From Lepidurus packardi (lineage: Eukaryota > Arthropoda > Branchiopoda > Notostraca > Triopsidae): a stretch of DNA of 64,000 nt. Below are positions 33,365 to 41,416 of this stretch, in pieces. The notes under the pieces are model-generated. The model saw only the letters and a list, made by a program, of their open reading frames with translations, did no database searches and had not been told where the DNA came from. The position numbers and the translations under genes are program-made. The DNA lies in the NCBI GenBank assembly GCA_023053545.1, contig JAKZAN010000003.1:1763501-1827500 (forward strand), in the 5' to 3' direction. Numbering within the stretch: the stretch's first letter is position 1; each line of letters begins with the position of its first letter.

Positions 33365-33470
33365 TTTTGTTGGATTTTTTTGCTAGTGGATAGTTTACGG
33401 CAGCAACTTGAGGATATAGTCAACGTTTCGGAAGAAATCGTGCCACCTTTATTACCGCACTACAGGGCCA
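33365..33470 (+). repeat. Dispersed repeat, copy B (partial)
   Basis: Matches the minus strand of 11640-11730: GGATTTTTTTGCTAGT, GCAGCAACTTGAG, then TATAGTCAACGTTTCGGAAG and GTGCCACC. Confidence 0.75.
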
Positions 33471-33530
33471 ATTACATGACAAGTTATCAGTCGTTTTTAT
33501 CAATTTATTAGTAATTTAGAAGCTCTAAGG

Positions 33531-34074
33531 CAGCGGTCGGCAACCTACGGCCCGCGTGCTGAATCCGGCCCGCCAGCCCATTTTATCCGGCCCGCGGCCC
33601 ACGGGTGAAATATTACATGCATCCGGCCCGCGGTACCTTATAAACTAATATATAAGTTTTGACTACGTCGTTCCTTTAAAAAGATTTTCGCAAAACATCT
33701 GAATCCAACCCTAGTCTAGTCTGCTCAGCACAGTGTAGCCCGTGAAGCCTACTATTAGCATTTTGAACTGATTTCGCTGTTCCAGTTCCACTTTTAGCTT
33801 GACGCTGCCACGTTCGCGTTCTGCGGCTATTCATAGTGGATTCGCCTCGTTGTGCTTCACTTTCGTGATAGTAAAGTAGCCAACTTTCTGTGATACTGTA
33901 GCAAATTCTTCCACTTTCTGGGAAAATGTCAGCAAAGCGTCGAAAAGTTGATACCGAATGTCGCAATTTCCAAGAGTGCTGGACTGATCAATACTTCTTT
34001 GTCCAGCATTTCGGAAAACCTATATGTCTCATTTGCCAGGCAAGTGTTGCCGTTCATAAAGAGTTCAACAGTAG
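33531..34074 (+). mobile_element. 5' piece of a third hAT element
   Basis: It starts CAGCGGTCGGCAACCTACGGCCCGCG with further CCGGCCCGC sub-terminal repeats, as in hAT-2. An ORF from 33926 (KRRKVDTECRNFQECWTDQY, then a BED-like CLICQASVAVH) corresponds to the first 50 residues of the hAT-2 transposase. Homology stops at about 34074 and no 3' end is present. Confidence 0.75.
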
Positions 34075-34104
34075 TATAGGTACCACCATTACTGCCACCT
34101 CCAT

Positions 34105-34330
34105 TACTGCCGCACCAATAGGAAGCCTCCATTTCTCCCAAGCCCCGCCCCTTTTATGGCTGCACCAATAGGATGCCTTCATTTCTCCCCTAGTCCCCGC
34201 CCTGACGCCTGCGCAGTATGGTTTGACAACACCGAGTTTCTAGCGTTTCCGCCACTTTCACGTTGGCGCTGTCCTCACAATTGAGCAGCTCTCGTGTCGA
34301 CAACAGTGTCCTCCGCAAACAAACTTAATT
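34105..34330. promoter_or_regulatory. Promoter-like block with duplicated CCAAT and GC boxes
   Basis: GC(C/T)GCACCAATAGGA...CATTTCTCCC...CCCCGCCC occurs twice in tandem (34110-34161 and 34162-34205), followed by a CTGCGCAG-type element. CCAAT and GC boxes in duplicate resemble a TATA-less promoter, perhaps of the neighbouring mobile element. No transcript can be seen. Confidence 0.35.
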
Positions 34331-34686
34331 GCCATTAAAGTTAAAGACACTTTTTCGGACTCGACATTAAAGTTAAAGACACTTTTTCAGGATTACCATT
34401 AAAGTTAAAGACACTTTTTTAGATTCGACATTAAAGTTAAGGACACTTTTTCGAGAATAGACATTAAAGTTAAAGACACTTTTTCAGAATCAACATTAAA
34501 GTTAAGGACACTTTTTCGAGAATAGACATTAAAGTTAAAGACACTTTTCGAGATTCATCATTTAAGTTAAAGACACTTTTTTCACAAAATACACACACAT
34601 TTAAGTAAAGACACTTTTTCAAAAATAGACATTAAAGTTAATGACACTTTTTCGGAGATAGACATTTAAGTTAAAGACACTTTTTG
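34331..34686 (+). repeat. Tandem array, about 11 units of 30-33 bp
   Basis: The core (A)CATTAAAGTTAAAGACACTTTTTC is repeated with small variations and 30-34 bp spacing. Arrays like this occur in or near Polinton terminal repeats, but no matching array was found on the other side of the Polinton. Confidence 0.9.
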
Positions 34687-35005
34687 TAAGTTTAACCTTC
34701 GAAATGTATTTTCTTTCAACAAATACAATTACAAATTCATTCAAAATAATGGTTGGTGGTTTCACTACACTGTAAGATTTTTTGGAGAGTGTGCCATCAT
34801 GCTCATCAGGCTATCAACTGTTGCACACACACTGATAACACCAACTCACCAACTCTTGCGTTTGCACAACCCCTCTGGCTAGGATGCTTGTCAGCTCACA
34901 CTCATGTGTTTGACACCCCATCAAGCTGTGGCTGTTATTGAGTATTCGAGAATACCATATAGTTTTTCATTGGCGCGCACTGTCAAACGTGTCACTTTGA
35001 AAGTC
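34687..35005. other. No gene seen
   Basis: Sequence between the 30-bp array and the small acidic ORF. No domain or repeat is recognised. Confidence 0.4.
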
Positions 35006-35297
35006 TGAAGACTCTGATATTGAAATAGAAGAGGTGTGCCCGCCAATTAAAGAAGACAAGAAACGTACCATTGTCAAAATGAACGCTTCCAATACGAAAG
35101 TAAAAGAATTCAAGAAGCGCAAGATCGTCAAAATGATGGAAGATTCTGACGCTGAAGTAGAAGAGGCGACACCCACGTTTGAAGACAAGAAGCATAAACC
35201 CACCATGGTTGAAGACTCTGATGTTGAAATAGAAGAGCATAAGTCAAACAAAGTAAAAGCTGTTGTCAATGGTCGCACTCTTCGTCCACGTTTTTAA
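35006..35297 (+). CDS. Short acidic/basic repeat ORF, function unknown, 5' incomplete
   Basis: An open frame from a stop near 35001 to TAA at 35295. It repeats EDSD(I/A/V)E(I/V)EE three times, alternating with Lys-rich stretches (KEFKKRKIVKMM), and ends RTLRPRF. The composition suggests a disordered nuclear-type tail. There is no ATG before the first repeat, so it could be the last exon of a lost gene or part of the Polinton margin. Confidence 0.35.
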
Positions 35298-35395
35298 TAA
35301 CGGGGTATGCAAATGTCTCTAATAACATAGAGATACACCATCTGTATTGTTTGACATTGTCAGAAATACACTATTTGTATTGAAATTTGTTGGTA

Positions 35396-35956
35396 TTATT
35401 CATCATCATCATACAAAGCTCGACAGGTTTGGTCAGTACACACAATTCGTAGGGGTTTCAATTGTAATCCATATCTTTGTTGAATTTGCTTTTCAACCCA
35501 GCGATCTTGTTGTAAAAGTCGAGTTTTACCGCTATTGCAACGAAAAGGAATTAGAATATTTTTCAAAGAATGATTTCGAGCTCGCTGTAAAGCCACATAA
35601 AGACACCATTGTCCACAAGCGCGCGATGTAGGATGTTGAAGGGTTAAAGGATGGTTTTGCCAGAGGTGCGAACCACACCATGTGGCAAAGTCCGGATGGT
35701 AGCTATGGATGCTTTGACCTAAACTATCGAAAAATTCAACTGGTTGCAGCGGGGTGACAATAGCCGGAACATAAATTAAAAGCCAATGAACACCTTCATG
35801 TTGATGAGGGTGAGTGTTGCAAATAACAAGTAAAGGTTTCCCAGAGTTGGACTTGAGACGAGTAAGATGGTCGCGAGGAATAACCTAAGTTTCAAAACCA
35901 CGTTTTTGAATAACAGGGTCATGACGCAAGATATGATAAAGCTGGCTAGTATTCAT
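35396..35956 (-). pseudogene. Polinton adenain-like cysteine protease, one premature stop
   Basis: Frame of 187 codons from ATG at 35956 to TAA at 35396, interrupted only by TAG at codon 24 (35885-35887). The family's catalytic layout is visible: His in EGVHWLLIYVP, an acidic residue in EFFDSLG, and the Gln/Cys pair in SRACGQWCLY. In adenoviruses and Polintons this C48-type protease matures capsid proteins. It is the last gene of the minus-strand cluster, downstream of the major capsid gene. The stop lies upstream of all catalytic residues, so without readthrough or a downstream start the enzyme would be lost. A sequencing error is possible. Confidence 0.82.
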
Positions 35957-36064
35957 AGCTAAATAAATCAAGACTTTTATCCACTTCAAAGGTTTGGTGT
36001 GTATTGATGATTCAAAGGTTCACTGTCAACAAACATTTGAACCATGAAAACATAACTAATCAAC

Positions 36065-37357
36065 TCATTCAACGGGAATTTGACGAGCACTATCAATTTG
36101 CAACAAAGAATCTGTTTCGCTAAAAACAATCATAGTTAAAGAATCGACTACTGCTTTAGAAAAGCGAACATCTATTTTCAAATTCCCCTCTTTCAACATT
36201 CCAAAACCTTCGGTGACGGGAATAATTTGAAAACCGTAAAGACGATAGTACTGTTGGTAAAGTTCACGTTCAAATGATAGTCCAACCTCTGAGTTCACTA
36301 GATTGTAACAATCTAAACGCGAGTAATAACCCAACAGGTATTCATCAGAACCAACAGGAATACTTGGAAAAGGAACTTCTTCATTGTTGAGGGACACGCT
36401 TATGGTAGATACATTATGATGTTGAAACAGGTAAGGATTGCTGAGCCAATCACCCATGAAAGCTTTAGTAGGCAAGAAACCGATAACTATCCGTCGAGGA
36501 ACGCGACGCAGGTAGGAATCTTCCACAGTTTTTTGCATGGTGCCAGCAGGTATGGTAAAAGAGCGAACGTCAGTTTTAAGAAAAGGATATTTGGCTACAT
36601 TACCCCCCAACAACATTTTCTCCAATCCTAAGCGATATTCAGAATTGAGAGTATGAACTCGCAACACCATTTGAGCTTTTTCGATAACAACTTTGTAGGA
36701 ATAAGTCTGTGTTGCAGGTAACGCATTGTGGCTAATCAAGAAACTATCAGCTTGTCGATGTAACCGTAAGACGCAGCTTACATCGGGCAGCAACAGTTTG
36801 GGACATTGGAATAAATCCACATTCAAGACGCCCATAAGTTCCACTAATTTAGATTTTTCTGTGAAAGTTTTACGCAAAAGAGACGAACTACCGGTTTCTA
36901 TAACGTCAGCATTTTCATCTTTGATGTAGAGAGCAGCAGTACCAAAACTTCGATGATATTCTTCACCATGGCGTAGCAAACAATTTAAAAAACTTTTGTA
37001 ACCGTAATTTTGCCCTGAAGAAGTGACAAGCGTATCGTTGAGATACAGATCAACTTGACTAAAGAGCGAATGAAGCAGATTGTTGACTGGAAAAACAGAA
37101 TCTGAATCTGTAATATTAACCCCGTCGCTGCGTACAATTTTAACTTGCGCGTAAAGCTGGGGACGTTCCAGATCCAAAAATTGGTTGGAGTGGGTGGAAA
37201 AATTAAATTCTATAGGAGCTACATTGTCTTTGGATGACGCGCGAGTTTGAACAATAAAATCTTTAGATTGACTAATACCAGCTTCAGTATGAGGAATACT
37301 CAACAAGTCTAGTTTGTCTGAAATGAAAGGTGTGCTACCCTCGCGGATGGTATCCAT
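36065..37357 (-). CDS. Polinton major capsid protein (double jelly-roll)
   Basis: 430 residues, intact, with ATG at 37357 adjoining the stop of the upstream basic-protein gene. Typical Polinton MCP blocks are present: IEFNFSTHSNQFLDLERPQL near residue 47, VNNLLHSLFSQVDLYLND near 86, the YGYKSFLNCLLRHGEE segment, and later RIVIGFLPTKAF. The family builds hexon-like trimers of the icosahedral capsid. The length fits. It lies between the basic protein and protease, consistent with a morphogenesis cluster. Confidence 0.88.
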   Translation of the reverse strand: MDTIREGSTPFISDKLDLLSIPHTEAGISQSKDFIVQTRASSKDNVAPIEFNFSTHSNQFLDLERPQLYAQVKIVRSDGVNITDSDSVFPVNNLLHSLFSQVDLYLNDTLVTSSGQNYGYKSFLNCLLRHGEEYHRSFGTAALYIKDENADVIETGSSSLLRKTFTEKSKLVELMGVLNVDLFQCPKLLLPDVSCVLRLHRQADSFLISHNALPATQTYSYKVVIEKAQMVLRVHTLNSEYRLGLEKMLLGGNVAKYPFLKTDVRSFTIPAGTMQKTVEDSYLRRVPRRIVIGFLPTKAFMGDWLSNPYLFQHHNVSTISVSLNNEEVPFPSIPVGSDEYLLGYYSRLDCYNLVNSEVGLSFERELYQQYYRLYGFQIIPVTEGFGMLKEGNLKIDVRFSKAVVDSLTMIVFSETDSLLQIDSARQIPVE

Positions 37358-37921
37358 CTAACCGAATATATCGGCGGCTGTTTTTCGTTTAATTGAGCGC
37401 TTCTTGACACGAGGTTTTTTACGTTTGACTGCTGAAGATTTACGTTTACGTCCGCTACCTGTTTGATAAGGTGCCACAGCACCCGCTAATTTTCGACGAG
37501 GACGACGACGACGACGACGAGGTGTTTTCACAACTGTGGTGCTAGACATACTGAGCTGTCGTTGAAGAGGAGTTTTGTTTAAGAATTGAATGAACCCTTG
37601 TCCAACTTGAGCTTTTGCATCGTTGGTGTTGCGTTGCAAAATTTCTTGACCCATTTGTTGTAAACTTTCCATACCTCGAGTTTTCATGGTGTCTGTCAAT
37701 TTCTTACCCGATGAGACATCACGAGCCACGTTTCTAACTAGATGTCTGAGCGAGGGTGCTACTAATCCACGGAAAATTGGTATTATGTAGCGCGAGAAAA
37801 ATCCATAACCACGTTGACGGTGGTTGCCTCGATAAAAAGTTTCACCTCCACCACCTCGCTGTTGTGGGTTTAACGCCTTCATATAACATTCAACCGATAA
37901 ACATCCCTTAAAAGGCGCCAT
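37358..37921 (-). CDS. Polinton Gly-rich/basic C-terminal protein
   Basis: 187 residues from ATG at 37921, whose start overlaps the last codons of the minor capsid gene. A longer frame to 38023 exists but would run through the capsid gene end. It has an RGGGGETFYRG-like glycine patch near residue 23 and a middle helical part (LRHLVRNVARDVSSGKKLTD). The very basic C-terminus holds RRRRRRPRRK and several KKR clusters, as in virion DNA-packaging or core proteins such as adenovirus pVII/pX. A role in condensing DNA is inferred from composition and position only. Confidence 0.7.
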   Translation of the reverse strand: MAPFKGCLSVECYMKALNPQQRGGGGETFYRGNHRQRGYGFFSRYIIPIFRGLVAPSLRHLVRNVARDVSSGKKLTDTMKTRGMESLQQMGQEILQRNTNDAKAQVGQGFIQFLNKTPLQRQLSMSSTTVVKTPRRRRRRPRRKLAGAVAPYQTGSGRKRKSSAVKRKKPRVKKRSIKRKTAADIFG

Positions 37922-38777
37922 GAGAGCGAACTCGTTGTAGATGTAGTATAGCCGACACTGTCCCAGCTTGGAATAAAACAGGTAGACCAGTACCTGTCTT
38001 AATATAGATGTGAATTGTATCAATGTAACCTCGACTAAGGGGGATATAGTAATTGTGATTAAAACTAACTGAGACTAGGTCACCCTCTCTCATTTCGGTG
38101 GAAAGAGGGATGGTGCGTAAAAGAGGAGCGCTGGTATCCCCCACGAAACTCGATTGTATAATATCACAATAAACGTATAAATTGTGAGCACCACTTTTCA
38201 GATCTGGTGTTAGACTCGAATTACATTCCCCACGACCTTTGACCACCCGTAATTTGTCCTGATCCATGAACCCTAAGATAGCTTTAACCCGTGCCGGTAA
38301 AATAATTTCGCAAGCTTCCAAATCGGAACTCGGGGGTAGTTTCAAGCTCACTGTTTTCTTTTTGTCACGGTAAACAAATTCGACTCTCCGAGATTTATCC
38401 AATAGAGTCGGAAACATACGGTCAAGACCACTGTTGAGATCGCTCACCAACCGATCTATAGAATCGTACACTTCCAAATTGTGTAAATTGATTTTAGTTA
38501 GCTCTTCCTTCGATGAAATTTCTACTACTTCTTTGGTTAAACCATCAGTCTGTTTTTTAGATTTGATTTCACTGTGTGCAATCATAAAATTCTCTTCTTC
38601 GCTTAAAGTATGCATACTGTTCACAAATAGAAATTCCACCAAAGCCACCTCATACTCATCTACAGGGACATGTATTGGTTCGCACAATAGAGTTCGATAA
38701 TTACTCATAGTATTATGAGGATAATGCGACATGGATGAGTTAGAAGGTAACGTGATATACTTTTCATTGTGGGTCAT
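37908..38777 (-). CDS. Polinton minor capsid protein (penton-like)
   Basis: 289 residues with ATG at 38777, overlapping the integrase stop by 4 nt (ATGA). It has an N-terminal PNTMSNYRTLL-like segment, then the single jelly-roll landmarks LYVYCDIIQSSFVGDTSAPL and RGYIDTIHIYIKTGTGLPV near the C-terminus, the well-conserved end of Polinton penton-like proteins. The protein would occupy capsid vertices. The frame is intact. Confidence 0.85.
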   Translation of the reverse strand: MTHNEKYITLPSNSSMSHYPHNTMSNYRTLLCEPIHVPVDEYEVALVEFLFVNSMHTLSEEENFMIAHSEIKSKKQTDGLTKEVVEISSKEELTKINLHNLEVYDSIDRLVSDLNSGLDRMFPTLLDKSRRVEFVYRDKKKTVSLKLPPSSDLEACEIILPARVKAILGFMDQDKLRVVKGRGECNSSLTPDLKSGAHNLYVYCDIIQSSFVGDTSAPLLRTIPLSTEMREGDLVSVSFNHNYYIPLSRGYIDTIHIYIKTGTGLPVLFQAGTVSAILHLQRVRSHGAF

Positions 38778-39982
38778 GGTGACTGTCGACTAGATCGCAT
38801 GCGACCCGAATACAGATTGCTGGGAGGTTTTAAAGTCTTCCGTGTGCGGACAAAGTCTTGCCAGAAAGGTGTTAACTCTCGAGCGTTTACCCAAGTATTG
38901 AACTCGGTTGGCCAACCTTTCCATGTTATATAGTACTCGGTCTCACCCACCGAGTTGCAACGTTGTTTGAGCACTTTTTCGATGGGGTACAAAGCTTTAA
39001 AGTTAGGTGGCGCCACATGGGTTAATTCAATACCGTAAAATTGACCAATAATATCTTCATTTTGGAGATCAACTAAATTGTAAGTTACAGGTTGAGTAAG
39101 ATTCACCGTTTCAATCTTGTATATCTCGTATGTGTTTTGAACAATATAGCCTTTATTAAAAAATGGTTTTGTATCGTTTTTAATCCGTACGTAATCACCT
39201 ACACTGAAGGTGGGCTGACGAGTTTTAACAGCTGCACTGCGCATCTTATGAATATGTCGAGCTACCTCATCTTGGTTTTCCACGGTGACTTCCACAGGAG
39301 CCCGACCAATGGTTCGATGGTAACTCCGATTGTAGTTATCCACTAATTGTGGCAACACATCTATGAAACGTTCGGTATGATGTTGAGTCATGTAACGCGA
39401 GATTCGCTCTAGGAGGGTGCGATGGACTCGTTCCACAATCGGTGCTTTAGTTTCTTGAGTCCGAGTTAGATAAAATTTGACACCTACGTCTTTAAGATAT
39501 TTTTGGAACGCGTGATTGAGAAATTCTGTACCCTGATCCGTGTTGAAATGTTTGGGTATTAATCTTGTGTTTGTAATATGTTGTTGTAAGGTTGCGAGTA
39601 CAGTAGGTCCAGTCTTGTTGGAGATAGGATAGACCCAGAGATAACGACTATGAACATCAATAATAGTAAAAAGAAAGTTCATTCCATTATTCATTCGACT
39701 CCAGCGTTGTACATCAACCAAATCAGCCTGCCAAAGATCATGAAGCGTAGAAGTGATTACATATCGACGTGGAAAGCGACGAGGATTGTTCCGATGTAGA
39801 GTATAACTATTAAGATAGCTCAAAGCTTGGCGGGCGGTGGTAAGGTTAATATTAGCGGCTTTCGGGTATTGCTGTTTGGCGTAACGCAACAAACGTTGTA
39901 AACCACCATAAGCACCCAAAGACGAAGGATCCGTATAGAGTTGATGCCAATCGTCTCGAGTAAGCCATGTCTTTTCTACCAT
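38774..39982 (-). CDS. Polinton retroviral-type integrase with chromodomain
   Basis: 402 residues. The rve core shows catalytic Asp in QADLVDVQ, Asp in FNTDQGTEF and Glu in APIVERVH, the last two 34 residues apart. A SVGDYVRIK stretch follows, then a C-terminal chromodomain-like module (EYYITWKGWPTEFNTWV). Polinton integrases insert the linear element DNA and generate 6-bp target duplications; the chromodomain may steer insertion to methylated histones. The stop overlaps the minor capsid start, and the start lies one base after the upstream gene's stop. Confidence 0.92.
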   Translation of the reverse strand: MVEKTWLTRDDWHQLYTDPSSLGAYGGLQRLLRYAKQQYPKAANINLTTARQALSYLNSYTLHRNNPRRFPRRYVITSTLHDLWQADLVDVQRWSRMNNGMNFLFTIIDVHSRYLWVYPISNKTGPTVLATLQQHITNTRLIPKHFNTDQGTEFLNHAFQKYLKDVGVKFYLTRTQETKAPIVERVHRTLLERISRYMTQHHTERFIDVLPQLVDNYNRSYHRTIGRAPVEVTVENQDEVARHIHKMRSAAVKTRQPTFSVGDYVRIKNDTKPFFNKGYIVQNTYEIYKIETVNLTQPVTYNLVDLQNEDIIGQFYGIELTHVAPPNFKALYPIEKVLKQRCNSVGETEYYITWKGWPTEFNTWVNARELTPFWQDFVRTRKTLKPPSNLYSGRMRSSRQSP

Positions 39983-39983
39983 T

Positions 39984-40844
39984 TCAAGCTAAATTTTGCC
40001 ACTGAGGACTTGATCCAGCTCGAGCGCGTTTATACGATCGGGTGACTCTAGGGCTGGGTGGAGTGATACCGCGCGAATGGAGCAGTTTCAAACGTTCAAT
40101 CTCTTTTAGCCGTTTCTCTTTAACAATAAGCTGGGTGGGAAAATTAATATCGGCTAACGCGCGTGAAAAATCATCCATTCGAGGTAAAAAGCGACCCTTG
40201 TTGTGTGAAAAGAGATCTCTCATGTAATCTGACACATGGCTGTTTTCTATAGTTTCCCCATATAGTTTTAGAGTACTGTCAGGATTAACTGTAATTATGT
40301 GTGCATATTCAGGTTTTGTAAGATACTCGCTAGCTGTCAACGCTTTCTCACGATATTGGTCGTCCACTTTAACCATAAATTGGGTAACGCTGGGGGTCTC
40401 TTCAACACTTGACTGCAATGGACTATCATACATGTCGGGTTTAGAAATGTTATTAATCGGTGTTTGAAAGGGTTGTGGTGAAAAGCTGCGAGTGTTGTTT
40501 ACACGTGTGGGTGTTAAATCACTCTCAACACCCCCATGTTTTAAAGATGGAACCGTGGGAACAGAAGGTAAAGAAACATGTGTTGACGATGCAGCCCTCT
40601 CATGACCTGGGTGAGCAGCCTTGTAGCGTTGAAACGTTTTTTCAAACAGGTGCAACTTATTCTCAATGCTTAATTCAGGATTATTGAGAATATTCCGCAT
40701 TTCCTCTTCCGCCCGATAAAATTCTGTTAGTTTGAAACTGGGGGGCGGTTTTATGGCAGACTGCGATTCCCGATGCAAAACTTGATCAATTTTGTTGGCT
40801 ATGTCTAGCGGCACTAACCGCATGGGACGCGCTGCTTTGGCCAT
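39984..40844 (-). CDS. Polinton protein of unknown function
   Basis: 286 residues, intact. An N-terminal helical part (residues about 40-85) is followed by a Pro/Ser-rich spacer (about 90-150), then a more structured half with YLTKPEYAHIITVNP and SDYMRDLFSHNKGRF, and a basic tail. Position between the small ORF and integrase is typical of an unnamed Polinton gene. No fold is recognised. Confidence 0.7.
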   Translation of the reverse strand: MAKAARPMRLVPLDIANKIDQVLHRESQSAIKPPPSFKLTEFYRAEEEMRNILNNPELSIENKLHLFEKTFQRYKAAHPGHERAASSTHVSLPSVPTVPSLKHGGVESDLTPTRVNNTRSFSPQPFQTPINNISKPDMYDSPLQSSVEETPSVTQFMVKVDDQYREKALTASEYLTKPEYAHIITVNPDSTLKLYGETIENSHVSDYMRDLFSHNKGRFLPRMDDFSRALADINFPTQLIVKEKRLKEIERLKLLHSRGITPPSPRVTRSYKRARAGSSPQWQNLA

Positions 40845-41163
40845 GGCGACGTAAAAAAGCTAAAGCGGGGTTAAGTACGTTTAAAATAAATCCTCCACCC
40901 TTCTGTACTATTCGTTTATGACGATAGCGGAAACTCTGTTTGGATTGAGCCAAATCTCGAAGAATAGACTTGAAACGACGTAGCTTTTGTTTCTCTTTTT
41001 CCTGAAGAGGGATAACACCCTTGACTAAATTCAAGATGATTTCGCAAATAACGTTAATAAGGGGTCGGTCAGCGTTCTGAAGGATAATTTGACGGAGTTT
41101 GGGCTGACAGCGACATAAAGTTTTCAAATAAGGTTTGTATTTCTTCACCTGTTTAAGACACAT
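40786..41163 (-). CDS. Small conserved Polinton protein (125 aa)
   Basis: Helical, basic protein with KYKPYLKTLCRCQPKLRQII, ICEIILNLVKGVIPLQ and later VQKGGGFILNVLNPAL. Similar small proteins with CEICLNLLKGxIPL and QKGGF blocks recur in invertebrate Polintons and adintovirus-like genomes; their function is unknown. It overlaps the next gene by 59 nt, so the start of that gene lies within it. Confidence 0.7.
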   Translation of the reverse strand: MCLKQVKKYKPYLKTLCRCQPKLRQIILQNADRPLINVICEIILNLVKGVIPLQEKEKQKLRRFKSILRDLAQSKQSFRYRHKRIVQKGGGFILNVLNPALAFLRRHGQSSASHAVSAARHSQQN

Positions 41164-41209
41164 CCTCTCGTTGTCTGTTTACCTCCAAAGCCAGTGTGCG
41201 ACTAAAGGT

Positions 41210-41353
41210 TTACCCACTCGAAGATCGCACTTTAAAGGCTAAAATAAGACGCGTCATAATCGACAACCATTCAGCTAGAGTTTGAAGGGTTTGCGTGGCA
41301 ACCTGTCGACAGCGAGTGCGCCATTTCTTCCCAAATCTTTTATCATGAACCAT
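41210..41353 (-). CDS. Candidate 47-aa Polinton microprotein
   Basis: A short frame in the gap between the 125-aa gene and the polymerase stop. It begins MVHDKRFGKKWRTRCRQ and continues as an amphipathic/hydrophobic helix (LAEWLSIMTRLILAF). Basic N-terminus plus a hydrophobic helix could be membrane-active or virion-associated. Support is the position and composition only. Confidence 0.35.
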   Translation of the reverse strand: MVHDKRFGKKWRTRCRQVATQTLQTLAEWLSIMTRLILAFKVRSSSG

Positions 41354-41416
41354 CTTGCAGCTTCAAAGGTTGAGTGACAACTAAACTAGACATGGGTTAT
41401 AGACACAATTTAAACT

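Noticed and set aside
34331..34686. CRISPR-like array of about 30-bp repeats
   Set aside because: Units are contiguous tandem copies with no unique spacers, in a eukaryotic context without cas genes.
35347..35631. Plus-strand 94-residue frame after the acidic ORF
   Set aside because: The minus strand carries the recognisable adenain-type protease in the same bases.
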